Shown here in pieces: positions 1-10,302 of a stretch of DNA of 64,000 bases; positions within the stretch are counted from its first letter, which is position 1, and every line of letters begins with the position of its first letter. The stretch is from Leptobrachium leishanense. Its lineage: Eukaryota > Chordata > Amphibia > Anura > Megophryidae. The DNA lies in the NCBI GenBank assembly GCA_009667805.1, contig CM019070.1:56796735-56860734 (forward strand). The letters are read 5' to 3'. Under the pieces are notes generated by a model, which was given only the letters and a program-made list of their open reading frames with translations, did not search any database and was not told the DNA's origin. A program made the translations under genes and the position numbers.

Positions 1-2
1 TG

Positions 3-437
3 AGGCGCCTGGATAAGATTCTGCACCAGATACTTCTTAAGAAAGGGGCCGAACCTGCCACAGTAGATAAAATCAGAATGCAGCAGATATTGAGGGGCGC
101 TCAACCTCTAGATCCTGTGATGTTACAGCTGAAAACCAGAGAAGGTAACCGAGAATTGAAATATCTAGAACTGATTCGAGCTGTTAGAGAGGAAGAGGCT
201 CTGCTGGAAGAAAAATCCTTAAGAAGAGGAGAAAGAGCTTACGCACAACCCGTGAGACATAACGAATATTCGCCGACTAAAAATGATTCGTTGGATGCCT
301 ATGGTCTGAAATTGACAGACAAGAGCAGCTGGTTGTTCCTATATCAACAGAGAGTGCTGAAAAAGAGTCAACAATTCCGGCATATAAGGAGATACAAAAG
401 ACCGTTAAGAAGGTGCAAGAAGCTCAAGCTGAACTGA
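3..437 (+). pseudogene. Gypsy gag, capsid C-terminal part (partial)
   Basis: An open frame enters from the window edge at base 3 and runs through an internal Met at 78 to a stop at 437. It contains a leucine-rich stretch, QQILRGAQ, and a segment ending in IRAVREEEALLEEK. This arrangement is typical of the second capsid domain of PNMA-like and Gypsy gag proteins, which assembles into a particle around the element RNA. The frame is lost near 400-437 and gag continues in another frame, so one frameshift separates it from the nucleocapsid. The N-terminal part of gag is not in the window. Confidence 0.75.
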
Positions 438-751
438 AACAGGCGCACACGGACCTGTGCCGGGTAATTTTGAAGGTGGCAGAGACACAGACCGATATGC
501 AGAAGTTCCTCACCGATATGCGGACAACAGGAGTTGCTGTGGTGTCTGGCCAGGGCCCTTTAAACGAATCACCACGAGCATGTGCGCCTCCGTCTTCAAA
601 GAAGAGATGCTTCAGTTGTGGAGAGATGGGTCATTTCAGAGCACAGTGTAAAAGCCAAAGGCCTGAAGGAAAAAGAGTTGAAGAGTTCTTAAAGGCCTTA
701 GAAGGGCTGCTATCTACCTCACAGGCGGGAAACGCCAGAGGGCCCAAGTGA
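413..751 (+). pseudogene. Gypsy gag, nucleocapsid with one CCHC zinc knuckle
   Basis: A frame shifted from the preceding gag segment encodes a short helical, Gln/Glu-rich linker and then CFSCGEMGHFRAQC at 608-649, a canonical C-X2-C-X4-H-X4-C knuckle that binds the element RNA. A basic, charged tail follows to the stop at 751. The frameshift between this and the capsid part could be decay; there is no evidence that it is programmed. Confidence 0.85.
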
Positions 752-1593
752 GGGAGCAAACTAGGTGCCCAACGGTTGAAAACCGCTCCAAATTTCAAAC
801 CAGAACTGAAAGGCCGAGAGGGTCCGGATCCTTGCCAAATGCTGGGCCTACCAGGACTGAAAGAGTCACTCCCTTAGTATCTGGTCCTATGTCGCGGGAA
901 AGTAATGCACACCCAAAACCTCCACGAGTCAGGAAGAAGGCTAGAGTACAGCGAACTGGGTCTATATCTCCTGCTGCTACGAGCAAGTTTCCTGACCAGC
1001 TGATAGGTCCTTCTCCCATCGTTCCAATCCAAGTAGAGGGAGTCTACACTAAAGCTCTGTTAGACTCAGGGGCTCAAGTGACGTTGATATATCGATACTT
1101 CTACGAGAAGCACTTGAAACACATACCTTTAAAGAAATTAAAGGACCTTGAGATCTGGGGTATCGGAACTGAGAAGCTTCCCTATGATGGATATCTACAG
1201 GTGAAGTTAGAAATTGGATCCGAAGTCATCGGACAATTTGGAGATTGTGATGCATTGGCCATTGTGTGTCCTCGCCCTTCAGGGGCCAACAGAAGTTCTA
1301 TGATAGTGGGGACGAATACTGATCTGGTGAGACGTCTTCTGACTCCCATAGTGATGGAAGAAGGTTCTACCAGAGGAGTACATCCAATGTTACGTCCGGT
1401 CTATCAACGAATGGTCGAAGAACAGAGGGCACCTGCCGAAGTGCGGCATCTGTGGAGATTGGGAGGAACAAAGAAGGTTCTGCAATCAGGAGAAGTGGCG
1501 AGCTTCCGGGCTTCAGTCAAGTTGAACGGATCACAACCGGGTCCTTATGTGGTACTGGAAACTGATCTCAGTCATGGGAGTGAGGCAGAGTAG
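748..1593 (+). pseudogene. Gypsy pro: retropepsin-like aspartic protease and linker
   Basis: The 281-residue frame overlaps the gag stop by a few bases. After about 90 basic, low-complexity residues it contains VYTKALLDSGAQVTLI (bases about 1042-1092), the D-S/T-G active-site loop of retroelement proteases preceded by the usual hydrophobic strand. A further beta-rich segment ending in a hydrophobic strand plus glycine (SMIVGTNTDL) fits the fold's second half. The protease would cut the Gag-Pol polyprotein. The frame ends at 1593 before RT, so Pro is separated from RT by decay and by the hAT insertion. Confidence 0.85.
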
Positions 1594-1958
1594 ACGTAAT
1601 CCCTGAGATAATCTTTACAAGAGCTTTGAAACGGACACGAGGAAGAGTTTCAGTTAGTGTGTGTAATGTGTCTGATTCTCCAGTGGTCCTGAAAGCACGA
1701 ATGCCCATCGGACAAGTAGCTTCTGTTACACCTCTCTCCCCTACCGATTTAGGGGGGGAGTGAATAAAGAGATTCCAGCTGAACGGTTCTATCCTAAAGA
1801 TGCTCCCATCTCGCCTGAATGGAAGAAACGACTTCAGTCTCAGATTCTAAAATGGAAGGACTTGTTCTTGAAGGATGAGTTCGACATGGGATTAGCTAAG
1901 ATTACTGAACATCGCATTTGACTACAAGAGGATAAGCCTTTTCGAGAAAGGTCAAGAC
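1594..1958 (+). other. Decayed Pro-RT linker of the Gypsy element
   Basis: No intact long frame is present, but the piece just upstream of the hAT insertion still reads as the beginning of Gypsy RT (a KPFRER-like stretch near 1930-1950). At 1748-1759 the 12-mer TTTAGGGGGGGA also occurs exactly in the polypurine tract before the LTR (9335-9346). Confidence 0.6.
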
Positions 1959-2338
1959 TAGGGATGTGCACCGATTTTTTTTTCGGTTCGATTTGATTAG
2001 ATTTTTCGAATTTTTAAACTTTTCGATTCGGCTCGTTTCGACTGCTTTCTGTTTCGATTCGGTTCGGCTCAATTCGTTTTTCGGGTACATTTATTTTTCG
2101 GAATATCGACCATTTTTCGTATTTTCGGGTCACTTTACTAGGTTTCTGTATCGACTTTTCGTTATTTCGGAAATTTTCGTTTTGCGGAATTGTACATGGT
2201 TTTCGGTATATATCGACTATTTTTCGTATTTTCGTGTCACTTTGCTCGTTTTTTGGTTATCGGCTTTTCGCTATTTCGGAAATTTTCGTTTTTTTCGGAA
2301 CATCTGTTCTCCTCGTTTCAAAGCTGTCTAACTCTATT

Positions 2339-3066
2339 GCCCAGCAGTCCAGCACATGGATTTTCCCCAGCACATGGATTTGCCCCAGCTCATGGATTTG
2401 CCCCAGCTCATAGGATATTGCCCCAGCACATGGATTTGCCCCAGCTCATGGATTTGCCCCAGCACATGGATTTGCCCCAGCACATGGATTTGCCCCAGCT
2501 CATAGGATATTGCCCCAGCTCACGGATTTGCCCCAGCACATTGATTTGCCCCAGCACATGGATTTGCCCCAGCACATGGATTTGCCCCAGCTCATGGATT
2601 TGCCCCAGCACATGGATTTGCCCCAGCACATGGATTTGCCCCAGCACATAGGATATTGCCCCAGCTCACACATGGATTTGCCCCAGCTCATGGATTTGCC
2701 CCAGCACATGGATTTGCCCCAGCACATGGATTTGCCCCAGCTCATAGGATATTGCCCCAGCTCATGGATTTGCCCCAGCACATTGATTTGCCCCAGGACA
2801 TTGATTTGCCCCTGCACATGGATTTGCCCCAGCACATGGATTTGCCCCAGCACATAGGATATTGCCCCAGCTCACACATGGATTTGCCCCAGCTCATGGA
2901 TTTGCCCCAGCACATGGATTTGCCCCAACACATGGATTTGCCCCAGCACATAGGATATAGCCCCAGCTCACACATGGATTTGCCCCAGCTCATGGATTTG
3001 TCCCAGCACATGGATTTGCCCCAGCACATGGATTTGCCCCAGCTCATTGATTTGCCCCAGCACATT
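2339..3066. repeat. 18-bp satellite array (TTGCCCCAGCACATGGAT type)
   Basis: About forty tandem units of 18 bp alternate between CAGCACATGGAT and CAGCTCATGGAT variants. A longer variant, CATAGGATATTGCCCCAGCTCACA, recurs roughly every 110-130 bp and gives a higher-order period. Because 18 is a multiple of three, long open frames appear in several frames on both strands; they are artefacts. The family is related, in inverse orientation, to the 21-bp array at 13351-13975. Confidence 0.95.
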
Positions 3067-3158
3067 TACAAAGACAAAATTTACAGAATCAGCGATATAA
3101 CCGATAACAGTTAAATAAACGATGTTCAGAATTACCGAAATGGAACCGAAATGGAACC

Positions 3159-3911
3159 GTAAAAACCCAAGGGCTGAATATAGAATATTTGATACAGTCC
3201 TAACCTCAACATCTGAGGAAAGGGATTTAGGGGTTATTATTTCAGAGGATCTAAGGGTAAGTAGTCAATGTAATAGAGCAGCAGGAAATGCTAGCAGAAT
3301 GCTTGGTTGTGTAGGGAGAGGTATTAGCAGTAGGAAAAGGGAAGTGCTCATGCCACTGTACAGAGCACTGGTGAGACCTCACTTGGAGTACTATGTGCAG
3401 TACTGGAGACCGTATCTCCAGAAGGATATAGACATCTTAGAGAGAGTTCAGAGAAGGGCTACTAAAATGGTGTACGGCTTGAAGGAGACAAGTTACCAGG
3501 AAAGGCTTAATGATCTTAACATGTACAGCTTGGAAAAAAGACGAGACAGAGGAGATATGATAGAAACATTTAAATACGTAAAGGGAATCCACAAGGTAAA
3601 GGAAGGGAGTATATTTAAAAGGAACAAAGTAGCAAAACAAGAGGACATAGTCTTAGATTAGAGGGGCAAAGGTTTAAAAGTAACATCAGGAAGCATTATT
3701 TTACTGAGAGGGTGGTGGATACATGGAACAGTCTTCCAGTAGAAGTGGTAGAGGCCAAAACAGTAATTGAATTTAAGCAAGCATGGGATAGGCATAAGGC
3801 TATCCTAAACAAAAGATAAATCCAGGTTAAGTATCCATGTAATTGGGCAGACTAGATGGGCCTAAAGGTTCTTATCTGCCGACATTTTTCTATGTTTCTA
3901 TGTTTCTATGA
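3159..3911 (+). mobile_element. CR1-family LINE, 5'-truncated copy (RT C-terminus and 3' tail)
   Basis: The sequence from GTAAAAACCCAAGGGC to a terminal TTTCTATG octamer repeat is almost identical to the last ~750 bp of the longer CR1 copy at 6850-8478. It encodes the region after the RT palm (EERDLGVIISEDL, ERVQRRATKMV, DTWNSLP) and has a frame break near 3625-3661. Octamer-repeat 3' ends are characteristic of CR1. The high similarity between the two copies indicates recent activity of this family. Confidence 0.9.
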
Positions 3912-4211
3912 AATCCCGAATGGAACCGAAATCATGAATAGAGGAAAAATAAATTTCGATTTGGCTCAGAAAATTTTTCGTTTTTTCGGAAAGTCTGTTC
4001 TCGTTTCAAAGCAATAGATTTCGATTTGACACATTTCAAGTCCATTAGAAAATTCCGAAAAATTTTCGATTCGGCTCGGAAAACATTTCGGATTCGACTT
4101 TTTCGGATCTAAAAAATTTCGGAATTTCGGCCGCATCGAAAGACCCGAATCGGGAAATTTCGTGAAAATTCCGAAATTCTGAAACCCGAAACGCACATCC
4201 CTAGTCAAGAC

Positions 4212-4950
4212 GAGTTCCGCTGGGAGACTTGGATGATCTACGAGAACAGCTAAATGAACTACAGAGGACTAAAGTGATTCAAGAGTCCAGGAGTCCTTAT
4301 GCCTCTCCAATAGTGATGGTTCGAAAGAAGAATGGTTCTATCCGTTTATGTATAGACTATCGCACGCTAAATCAGAGGACCATTCCTGATCAATATGCCA
4401 CTCCTCGGATAGAAGATGCCCTACAGTGTTTGTCTGGAGCAAAATGGTTTAGTGTACTAGACCTGCGAAGTGGGTATCATCAGATACCGATGCATCCTGA
4501 GGACAAAGAGAAGACTGCGTTCATCTGCCCACTGGGGTTCTTTGAGTTCAACAGAATGCCTCAAGGCCTCACGGGGGCTCCCACCACGTTCCAACGGTTA
4601 ATGGAGAAGACAGTCGGGATATGAACTTGATAGAAGTGTTGGTGTATCTAGATGATATTATTGTGTTTGGGTAGACTTTGGAAGAACATGAGCAATGGTT
4701 GGAGAAGGTCTTGAAGCGACCCCATGAAGAGGGATTGAAACTGTCCCTGGAGAAGTGTCAATTTTGTCTACCTTCCGTTTCGTACCTGGGACATGTTGTT
4801 TCGGCAGAGGGTGTTTCGACGGATCCTCGAAAGTTGTAAGCCGTAGCTTCCTGGCCTAGACCCCTGAATGTTACCGAACTTAGATCTTTCCTGGGGTTCT
4901 GCTCATATTACCGAAGGTTCGTAGGAGGATTTGCTAAGATAGCTCAACCT
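4212..4950 (+). pseudogene. Gypsy reverse transcriptase (broken)
   Basis: The main frame (4229-4624) shows the RT fingers and palm: SPYASPIVMVRKKNGSIR, CIDYRTLN, DLRSGYHQI and FEFNRMPQGLTGAPTTFQ. A one-base shift follows, and the catalytic box VYLDDIIV lies at about 4645-4670 in the next frame. In-frame stops occur right after it (near 4671) and in the connection region (near 4840). SFLGFCSYYRRF near 4890-4920 is the usual thumb/connection motif of Gypsy pol. The first RT residues lie upstream of the hAT insertion. Function would be copying element RNA into DNA; this copy cannot make it. Confidence 0.93.
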
Positions 4951-5520
4951 TTGAATAAGCTCCTACGGAAAGAAGAAGTGAAAGAAGGCTCCAAGGCCTC
5001 TGATCGAAGTTCGTCGGCTCAAGGGCCAAGGAAGGCTCAAGAATCCATTCAAGAAGAATGGACTAATCAATGTGAAAGTGCCTTTATGAAGTTGAAAGAG
5101 AGCCTGACTCGAGCTCCCGTCCTGGCTTACGCTGATCCTCATAAGCCGTACGAATTGCATGTGGATGCCAGCAGAGAAGGTCTAGGGGGAGTCTTATATC
5201 AAGAATATGATGGATTGTTGAGACCTGTGGCATATGTAAGCCGAAGCCTTAGGCCTTCAGAGAAGAACTATCCTACCCACAAACTAGAGTTCCTAGCCTT
5301 GAAGTGGGCTACTAGACAAGCTGAAAGATTATCTGTATGGGGTTGAATTTGTGATAAAGTCTGACAACAATCCTCTTACGTATGTCCTTACTACTGCAAA
5401 ACTGGATGCAACGGGACATCGGTGGTTGGCCGCTCTGTCAGGGTTTCGGTTCAGTCTTAAGTATCGCCCTGGAGTGAATAATCGAGATGCAGATGCTTTG
5501 TCAAGAAGGCCCTACACTAC
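4951..5520 (+). pseudogene. Gypsy RNase H domain (frameshifted)
   Basis: YELHVDASREGLGGVLYQ, with the first catalytic Asp, is followed by RPVAYVSRSL and HKLEFLALKWA with the catalytic Glu. A frameshift near 5345 moves the frame, and IKSDNNPLTYVL with the next Asp follows. The domain ends with YRPGVNNRDADALSRRP, the classic end of Gypsy RNase H. The domain would remove the RNA strand during reverse transcription. Confidence 0.92.
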
Positions 5521-6763
5521 AGAATGGACTCAGCTGACTCCAGACGGGTTGCAAGCCTTATGTCAGGGGGCAGAGCACCGAGTCAAGGGGGTAGCTGAAG
5601 CAGAAGCTATAGGAGTTATGGCTGCAGGTGTTCCAGAGCTTTATTGTAATCCTACACAGTTGAGGGGTGAAAGCCTACCTACTCTCTCAAAACAGGACCT
5701 GAGAGCAGATCAAGCTGGAGATTCTCTGATCGCTTTGACAGTGAAAGCTATGAACGCGGGTCAAAGGGAAATGCTACTGACTAATTCCCCTGAAGGAGCC
5801 CGATTGGTATACACGGAATGGGAGCGGCTGAAGATGCTGGATGGGGTGGTCTACCGAAAGGGCCCCTCAAACAATGCTGAAGAAATGCAACAGTTGTTCC
5901 TCCCCACCAAGCACAGAGAAGGTATGTTGAGAGCATTGCATGATGACCATGGACATTTGGGTGCAGAGAGAACTTTTAAACTGGTGCAAGACCGATTCTA
6001 CTGGCCTTGTATCAGATCTGAAGTTGAAAGTTATTGCCATTCGTATTTGAGGTGTATTCAGAGGAAGACCCTACCGACCCGAACTACTCCAACGAGCCAC
6101 CTACAAAGTCAAGGACCCATGGATTTGGTGTGCATTGATTTCCTGTGCTTAGAGCCTGTGCTAGTGGGCAGGGAAATATTTTAGTAGTGCCTGATCATTT
6201 CACCCGTTATGCTCAAGCTTTTTCTACCAAAGACCAACGTGCTCCTACAGTGGCAAAGGTTTTAATGGAGACGTTTTTGTTCATTATGGCCTACCAAAGA
6301 GAATCCACTCAGATCAGGGCAGAGACTTTGAGAGCCGATTGGTTGGGCAACTGCTAGAACGGTTAGGAGTTCAAAAGACCCGAACCACTCCATATCACCC
6401 AAGGGGTGATGCTCAACCGGAAAGATTTAATCGCACTCTGCTGAATATGTTAGGGACACTGTCAAACAAAGAGAAGCAAAATTGGAGTCGTCACATAGCT
6501 ACGCTGGTACATGCGTATAACAGTACGGAGAGTGACGCTACTGGATACTCACCTTATCGTCTCATGTTCGGAAGAGAAGCTCGGCTGACAGTTTATTTGG
6601 CATTTGGACTACCTCTTGATCAGACATCGGTGGCCTCTCACAAAAATTATGTGGACAGACTCTGGAAAAATTTGGCTTCTGCATTTGAACAGGCCCACTT
6701 GACTTCACAAGTCAGAGAACAGAGGAATAAGCGAAACTATGACTTGAAAGTTCGTGTACAGGA
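5521..6763 (+). pseudogene. Gypsy integrase, zinc-binding and DDE core (frameshifted)
   Basis: The N-terminal zinc finger is seen as HDDHGHLGAERTF...RFYWPCI and YCHSYLRC; the central position of the usual CxxCxxC spacing reads Tyr, probably a lost Cys. The catalytic core follows in pieces: an Asp in LVCIDFL, VVPDHFTRYAQAF after a shift near 6180, the HSDQGRDFESR segment after a shift near 6290, and the Glu in GDAQPERFNRTLLNML. The core would join element ends to chromosomal DNA. Reading stops at 6763, where the CR1 insertion begins; the C-terminus resumes at 8487. Confidence 0.92.
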
Positions 6764-6772
6764 TCTACAACT

Positions 6773-6849
6773 GAACCGTAGTCTAAACGTTCGATACGGC
6801 CTCCTCAGAGACTTACCTACGATTCACCGGGACATAGCACTGAAGAAGC
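6773..6849 (+). repeat. 77-bp duplicate of Gypsy pol-tail sequence (other copy 9074-9150)
   Basis: The stretch from GAACCGTAGTCTAAACG to CTGAAGAAGC matches 9074-9150 with a single difference (C versus T at 6814). It sits exactly between the left target duplication and the truncated 5' end of the CR1 copy. Its native position, at 9074-9150, is more than 2 kb downstream in the same Gypsy element. Confidence 0.9.
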
Positions 6850-8429
6850 ACTAGGAAACACTAACGAGACAATTACATATCAGTTTACAGAGGAGGAGGT
6901 TCTACAGCAGCTGTCTAAAGTAAAGACAAATAAATCAATGGGGCCTGATGGGATCCACCCTAAATTATTAAAAGAGCTCAGTGATGTAATAGCAAAACCG
7001 TTAACAGATTTATTTAACCAATCCTTGCTAACGGGAGTTGTCCCAGAAGACTGGAAATTAGCAAATGTTGTGCCCATTCACAAGAAGGGTAGTAGGGAGG
7101 AATCTGGGAACTATAGGCCAGTTAGTCTTACGTCAGTAGTGGGGAAATTAATGGAAACCATGTTAAAGGAAAGGATTGTTGAACATCTAAAAACACATAG
7201 ATTACAGGATCAGAAACAACATGGGTTTACCTCAGGGAGATCATGCCAAACTAATCTTATTGATTTTTTTTGATTGGGTAACAAAAATAATAGACACAGG
7301 TGGTGCAGTAGACATTGCTTATTTAGATTTCAGTAAGGCTTTTGATACTGTTCCGCATAGAAGGCTTATCAATAAATTGCAATCTTTGAGCTTGGATTCC
7401 AATATTGTTGAATGGATTAGGCAGTGGCTGAGTGACAGGCAACAGAGGGTTGTGGTAAATGGAGTTTATTCGGCGCAAGGTCTTGTTACCAGTGGGGTAC
7501 CTCAGGGGTCAGTACTTGGACCCATTCTATTTAATATTTTTATTAGTGATATTGCAGAAGGTATTAATGGAAAAGTATGTCTTTTTGCTGATGACACAAA
7601 GATTTGCAACAGGGTTGACGTTCCTGGAGGGATCAGCCAAATGACAAATGATTTAGGTAAACAAAAAAAATGGTCGGAGCTGTGGCAATTGACTTTTAAT
7701 GTGAATAAGTGCAAGATAATGCACCTGGGATGTAAAAACCCAAGGGCTGAATATAGAATATTTGATACAGTCCTAACCTCAACATCTGAGGAAAGGGATT
7801 TAGGGGTTATTATTTCAGAGGATCTAAGGGTAAGTAGTCAATGTAATAGAGCAGCAGGAAATGCTAGCAGAATGCTTGGTTGTGTAGGGAGAGGTATTAG
7901 CAGTAGGAAAAGGGAAGTGCTCATGCCACTGTACAGAGCACTGGTGAGACCTCACTTGGAGTACTATGTGCAGTACTGGAGACCGTATCTCCAGAAGGAT
8001 ATAGACATCTTAGAGAGAGTTCAGAGAAGGGCTACTAAAATGGTGTACGGCTTGAAGGAGAAAAGTTACCAGAAAAGGCTTAATGATCTTAACATGTACA
8101 GCTTGGAAAAAAGACGAGACAGAGGAGATATGATAGAAACATTTAAATACGTAAAGGGAATCCACAAGGTAGAGGAAGGGAGTATATTTAAAAGGAAACA
8201 AAGTAGCAAAACAAGAGGACATAGTCTTAGATTAGAGGGGCAAAGGTTTAAAAGTACCATCAGGAAGCATTATTTTACTGAGAGGGTGGTGGATACATGG
8301 AACAGTCTTCCAGTTGAAGTGGTAGAGGCCAAAACAGTAATTGAATTTAAGCAAGCATGGGATAGGCATAAGGCTATCCTAAACAAAAGAAAAATCCAGG
8401 TAAAGTATCCATGTAATTGGGCAGACTAG
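6850..8429 (+). pseudogene. CR1 LINE reverse transcriptase, one frameshift from open
   Basis: The frame 6850-7273 encodes the RT start (SMGPDGIHPKLLKEL, NYRPVSLTSVVGKLME, HGFTSGRSC). A frameshift in the T8 run near 7265 moves it to the frame ending at 8429. That 402-codon frame has the first catalytic Asp in AYLDFSKAFDTVPH (residue ~36), GVPQGSVLGPILFNIFI, and the catalytic FADD at residues ~122-125. The C-terminal domain ends with FKQAWDRHKAIL and YPCNWAD. Apart from the T-run indel no stop is seen, so the insertion is young. The role is target-primed reverse transcription; endonuclease and ORF1 are absent from this copy. Confidence 0.9.
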
Positions 8430-8486
8430 ATGGGTCGAAAGGTTCTTATCTGCCGACATTTTTCTATGTTTCTATGTTTCTACAAC

Positions 8487-9280
8487 CCGGTGATAGGGTT
8501 TTGTTGAAGAACTTGGGTGTTTCGCAAGGCACAAGCTGGCGGATAGATGGAGTTCTCAAGTTTACATTGTCTGCAAGCAACTGCCTGGACTGCCAGTTTA
8601 ACAAATCCGGCCGGATAGAAAGGCCGGGCCTCTAAAGAACTGGCACCGAAATCATCTGTTACCTTTGAGAGAAGCTATAAGGATACCAGTTGGAAACTAA
8701 CGTTCTTTGCTGAACCCGCCTGTTCCTCGTTCTGCTCCTGTTACTCGATCTCAGCAGTCATGGGTTGTTGAAGAAAGTGAGGAGAACAGTGAAGAAGGAA
8801 GTTTTTGTCTGGACTGGGTGTGCCCACTTGAGCATGAAGAAGTCATTCCAGTTTCTGAATGGTGTGAAAGTAACCTGAGGCCCGAGGCTCCTGAATTCCA
8901 GATTTGAAGTGCAAGAGACCTCGGAAGTTCCTGTAGTTCCAGAAGATGCGCCCATAGATTACAGTTCTATGCCTGCGCTGGAAGGCACATACTCAGAGGA
9001 GGTGTCTGCAACAGCTGTAGATGAGAGAATTGAGCCTGTAAATGTGGCACTTCCACCCGAAGAAGAGATGACAGAACCGTAGTCTAAACGTTCGATACGG
9101 CCTCTTCAGAGACTTACCTACGATTCACCGGGACATAGCACTGAAGAAGCTGTTACCACTGTGCGAAGGCTGCCCGAAGTGTCTGCTACGCTAGCTGAGG
9201 TAGTCAGGGACAGGAGTCAGCTTGAGGATGTATATCTGACCCATTATATGTCTGCTACTGAGCCTGAATGTATTGATTAA
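8487..9280 (+). pseudogene. Gypsy integrase C-terminal (GPY-like) region and acidic pol tail
   Basis: Immediately after the CR1 insertion the sequence encodes QPGDRVLLKNLGV, the start of the chromodomain-like or GPY region of Gypsy integrases; the conserved remainder is scrambled by indels. Downstream fragments in alternating frames encode a Pro-rich stretch (NPPVPRSAPVTRSQ) and an acidic, Glu-rich tail that ends near 9280. The tail includes the 9074-9150 segment duplicated at 6773. No env-like hydrophobic or signal sequence is seen here. Confidence 0.75.
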
Positions 9281-9337
9281 TGTAAATATTGCAATGTTAT
9301 GTATCTGTTACACTCCCTTGGAGGGACCCAAGAGTTT

Positions 9338-9350
9338 AGGGGGGGAAGAG
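9338..9350 (+). promoter_or_regulatory. Polypurine tract of the Gypsy element
   Basis: A purine-only run AGGGGGGGAAGAG ends directly at the TG that opens the LTR. This position and composition fit the plus-strand primer site used in reverse transcription. Confidence 0.85.
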
Positions 9351-10300
9351 TGTAGCGCTGCTTTAAAAACAATGTATTCTGGTGCATTAAACTATTGCTG
9401 CCACCAGAGGGAGACAGAGACATTGTGGACTATGCTGGATAAAACCGTACTACACCTACCATCATCCTTTGCCTGAGGACAGGAAAGGGGTGGTACAGGA
9501 AGAGGAAAGAGATCAGCAGCCTCGTGCAAGGCATGGGCAGAGTGAGTGGAGCAGTGAAAGGTGGAGGACGCAAGTTGGAGCGGGCAGGGATCGCAACCAG
9601 GCCGGAGTACAGACGCTGTCTTACTGGTGCTGGAGATCGGGACAGTGACCGTGTTGAGACCTACCTACGCAGCACTGAGAGGTCTGGAGGACAAGCTGGA
9701 TCCAGCAGGACCCCGAGTTAGGAGACCGCGCTGATCGATTGGGAGTGCAGGCGGTGGATGGTTGTTCCAGTTGCGGAGATTTGGCAAGCAGGGAGCAGAT
9801 TCAGTGGCACGGAGTCCCAGTGCACAGAGGAGAAGATCTTTTGATAGAGGCATCGAGTGCTGGACAGTTTCGTTCATCGGATGGGTGAGAGGCCTCCAGG
9901 CCACAGTTTCAAAACAGAAATGCACGCTGCAATATCGTTTAAATCCACAGGGCCCCAACGGTGACTAGTCGAAGATTGGGTTTTTGTTTCATTCACTGGC
10001 CAGTTGAACACAGTACCCTGGTACCCTAGACAACACATACATATTTTTGAGCTATTATTTACTGGACTTACACTCCAGAATGAGGGGGTTTACCGGTTTC
10101 TTTTACCGCCGCGTGTTTTTCCCACGTTACAAATTCTTGTTACTCAAATACCGTATATGTGTATTATATGTGGCTTTATTGGGATCAGTAAAGAATATAA
10201 TATATAAAAATCCACAACAGTGCTGGTGTATAGTTATTTCCTAGTGCGGTGAGACTATCCCGAGGTTTATTCAGTGGCTCCTCTGGGGGTGAGCACTACT
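9351..10300 (+). repeat. Gypsy long terminal repeat (~950 bp)
   Basis: The left end is TGTAGCGCT, directly after the polypurine tract; the right end AGCACTACT is its imperfect inverse complement and abuts a primer binding site. A TATA-like TGGATAAAACC occurs near 9438, and an AT-rich TATAATATATAAAA stretch lies near 10194-10207. The terminal dinucleotide is CT rather than CA, a likely mutation. Because the second LTR is outside the window, the ends could not be confirmed by comparison. Short frames inside it are not genes. Confidence 0.75.
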
Positions 10301-10302
10301 TG

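Larger units (their letters stand above)
1951..4211 (+). mobile_element. hAT-type non-autonomous element with 8-bp TSD, carrying a satellite and a CR1 piece
   Basis: The element runs 1959-4203. It starts TAGGGATGTGCACC and ends in the inverse-complement type terminus GCACATCCCTA, flanked by a perfect 8-bp duplication GTCAAGAC (1951-1958 and 4204-4211). Termini and TSD length fit the hAT superfamily. The arms are AT-rich repeats of TTTTCG/CGAAAA type and no transposase is encoded. The interior holds an 18-bp tandem array (2339-3066) and a CR1 fragment (3159-3911). A 367-bp copy without these insertions lies at 42214-42580. Confidence 0.9.
6764..8486 (+). mobile_element. CR1 LINE insertion with 8-bp TSD and a Gypsy-derived 5' extension
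   Basis: The insertion is bounded by the direct repeat TCTACAAC (6764-6771 and 8479-8486); without one copy the Gypsy integrase reads straight on in frame into its C-terminal domain. The 3' end carries TTTCTATG repeats, the CR1-type tail. The first 77 bases after the left duplication (6773-6849) are not CR1 but a copy of Gypsy pol-tail sequence found at 9074-9150. CR1 sequence proper begins about 6850, inside the RT domain, so the LINE is 5'-truncated and lacks ORF1 and endonuclease. Confidence 0.88.
1..10300 (+). mobile_element. Decayed Ty3/Gypsy LTR retrotransposon, 5' end outside window
   Basis: The order gag capsid end, CCHC knuckle, aspartic protease, RT, RNase H, HHCC plus DDE integrase, GPY-type C-terminus, polypurine tract and LTR is visible on one strand, which is Ty3/Gypsy order. 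No env-like ORF lies between integrase and LTR. The 5' LTR is outside the window. Several frameshifts and stops break pol, so the copy is dead. Two insertions interrupt it: a hAT-type element at 1959-4203 and a CR1 LINE at 6772-8478. The gag end resembles the PNMA-like gag lineage of vertebrate Gypsy elements (recognised by eye, not searched). Confidence 0.93.

Noticed and set aside
2339..3066. CRISPR-like periodic repeat
   Set aside because: Units are directly tandem without unique spacers, and the context is a vertebrate transposon.
2190..3114. Several long frames on both strands encoding repeated LPQHMD or GKSMCW peptides
   Set aside because: They come from the 18-bp tandem unit, whose length is a multiple of three.
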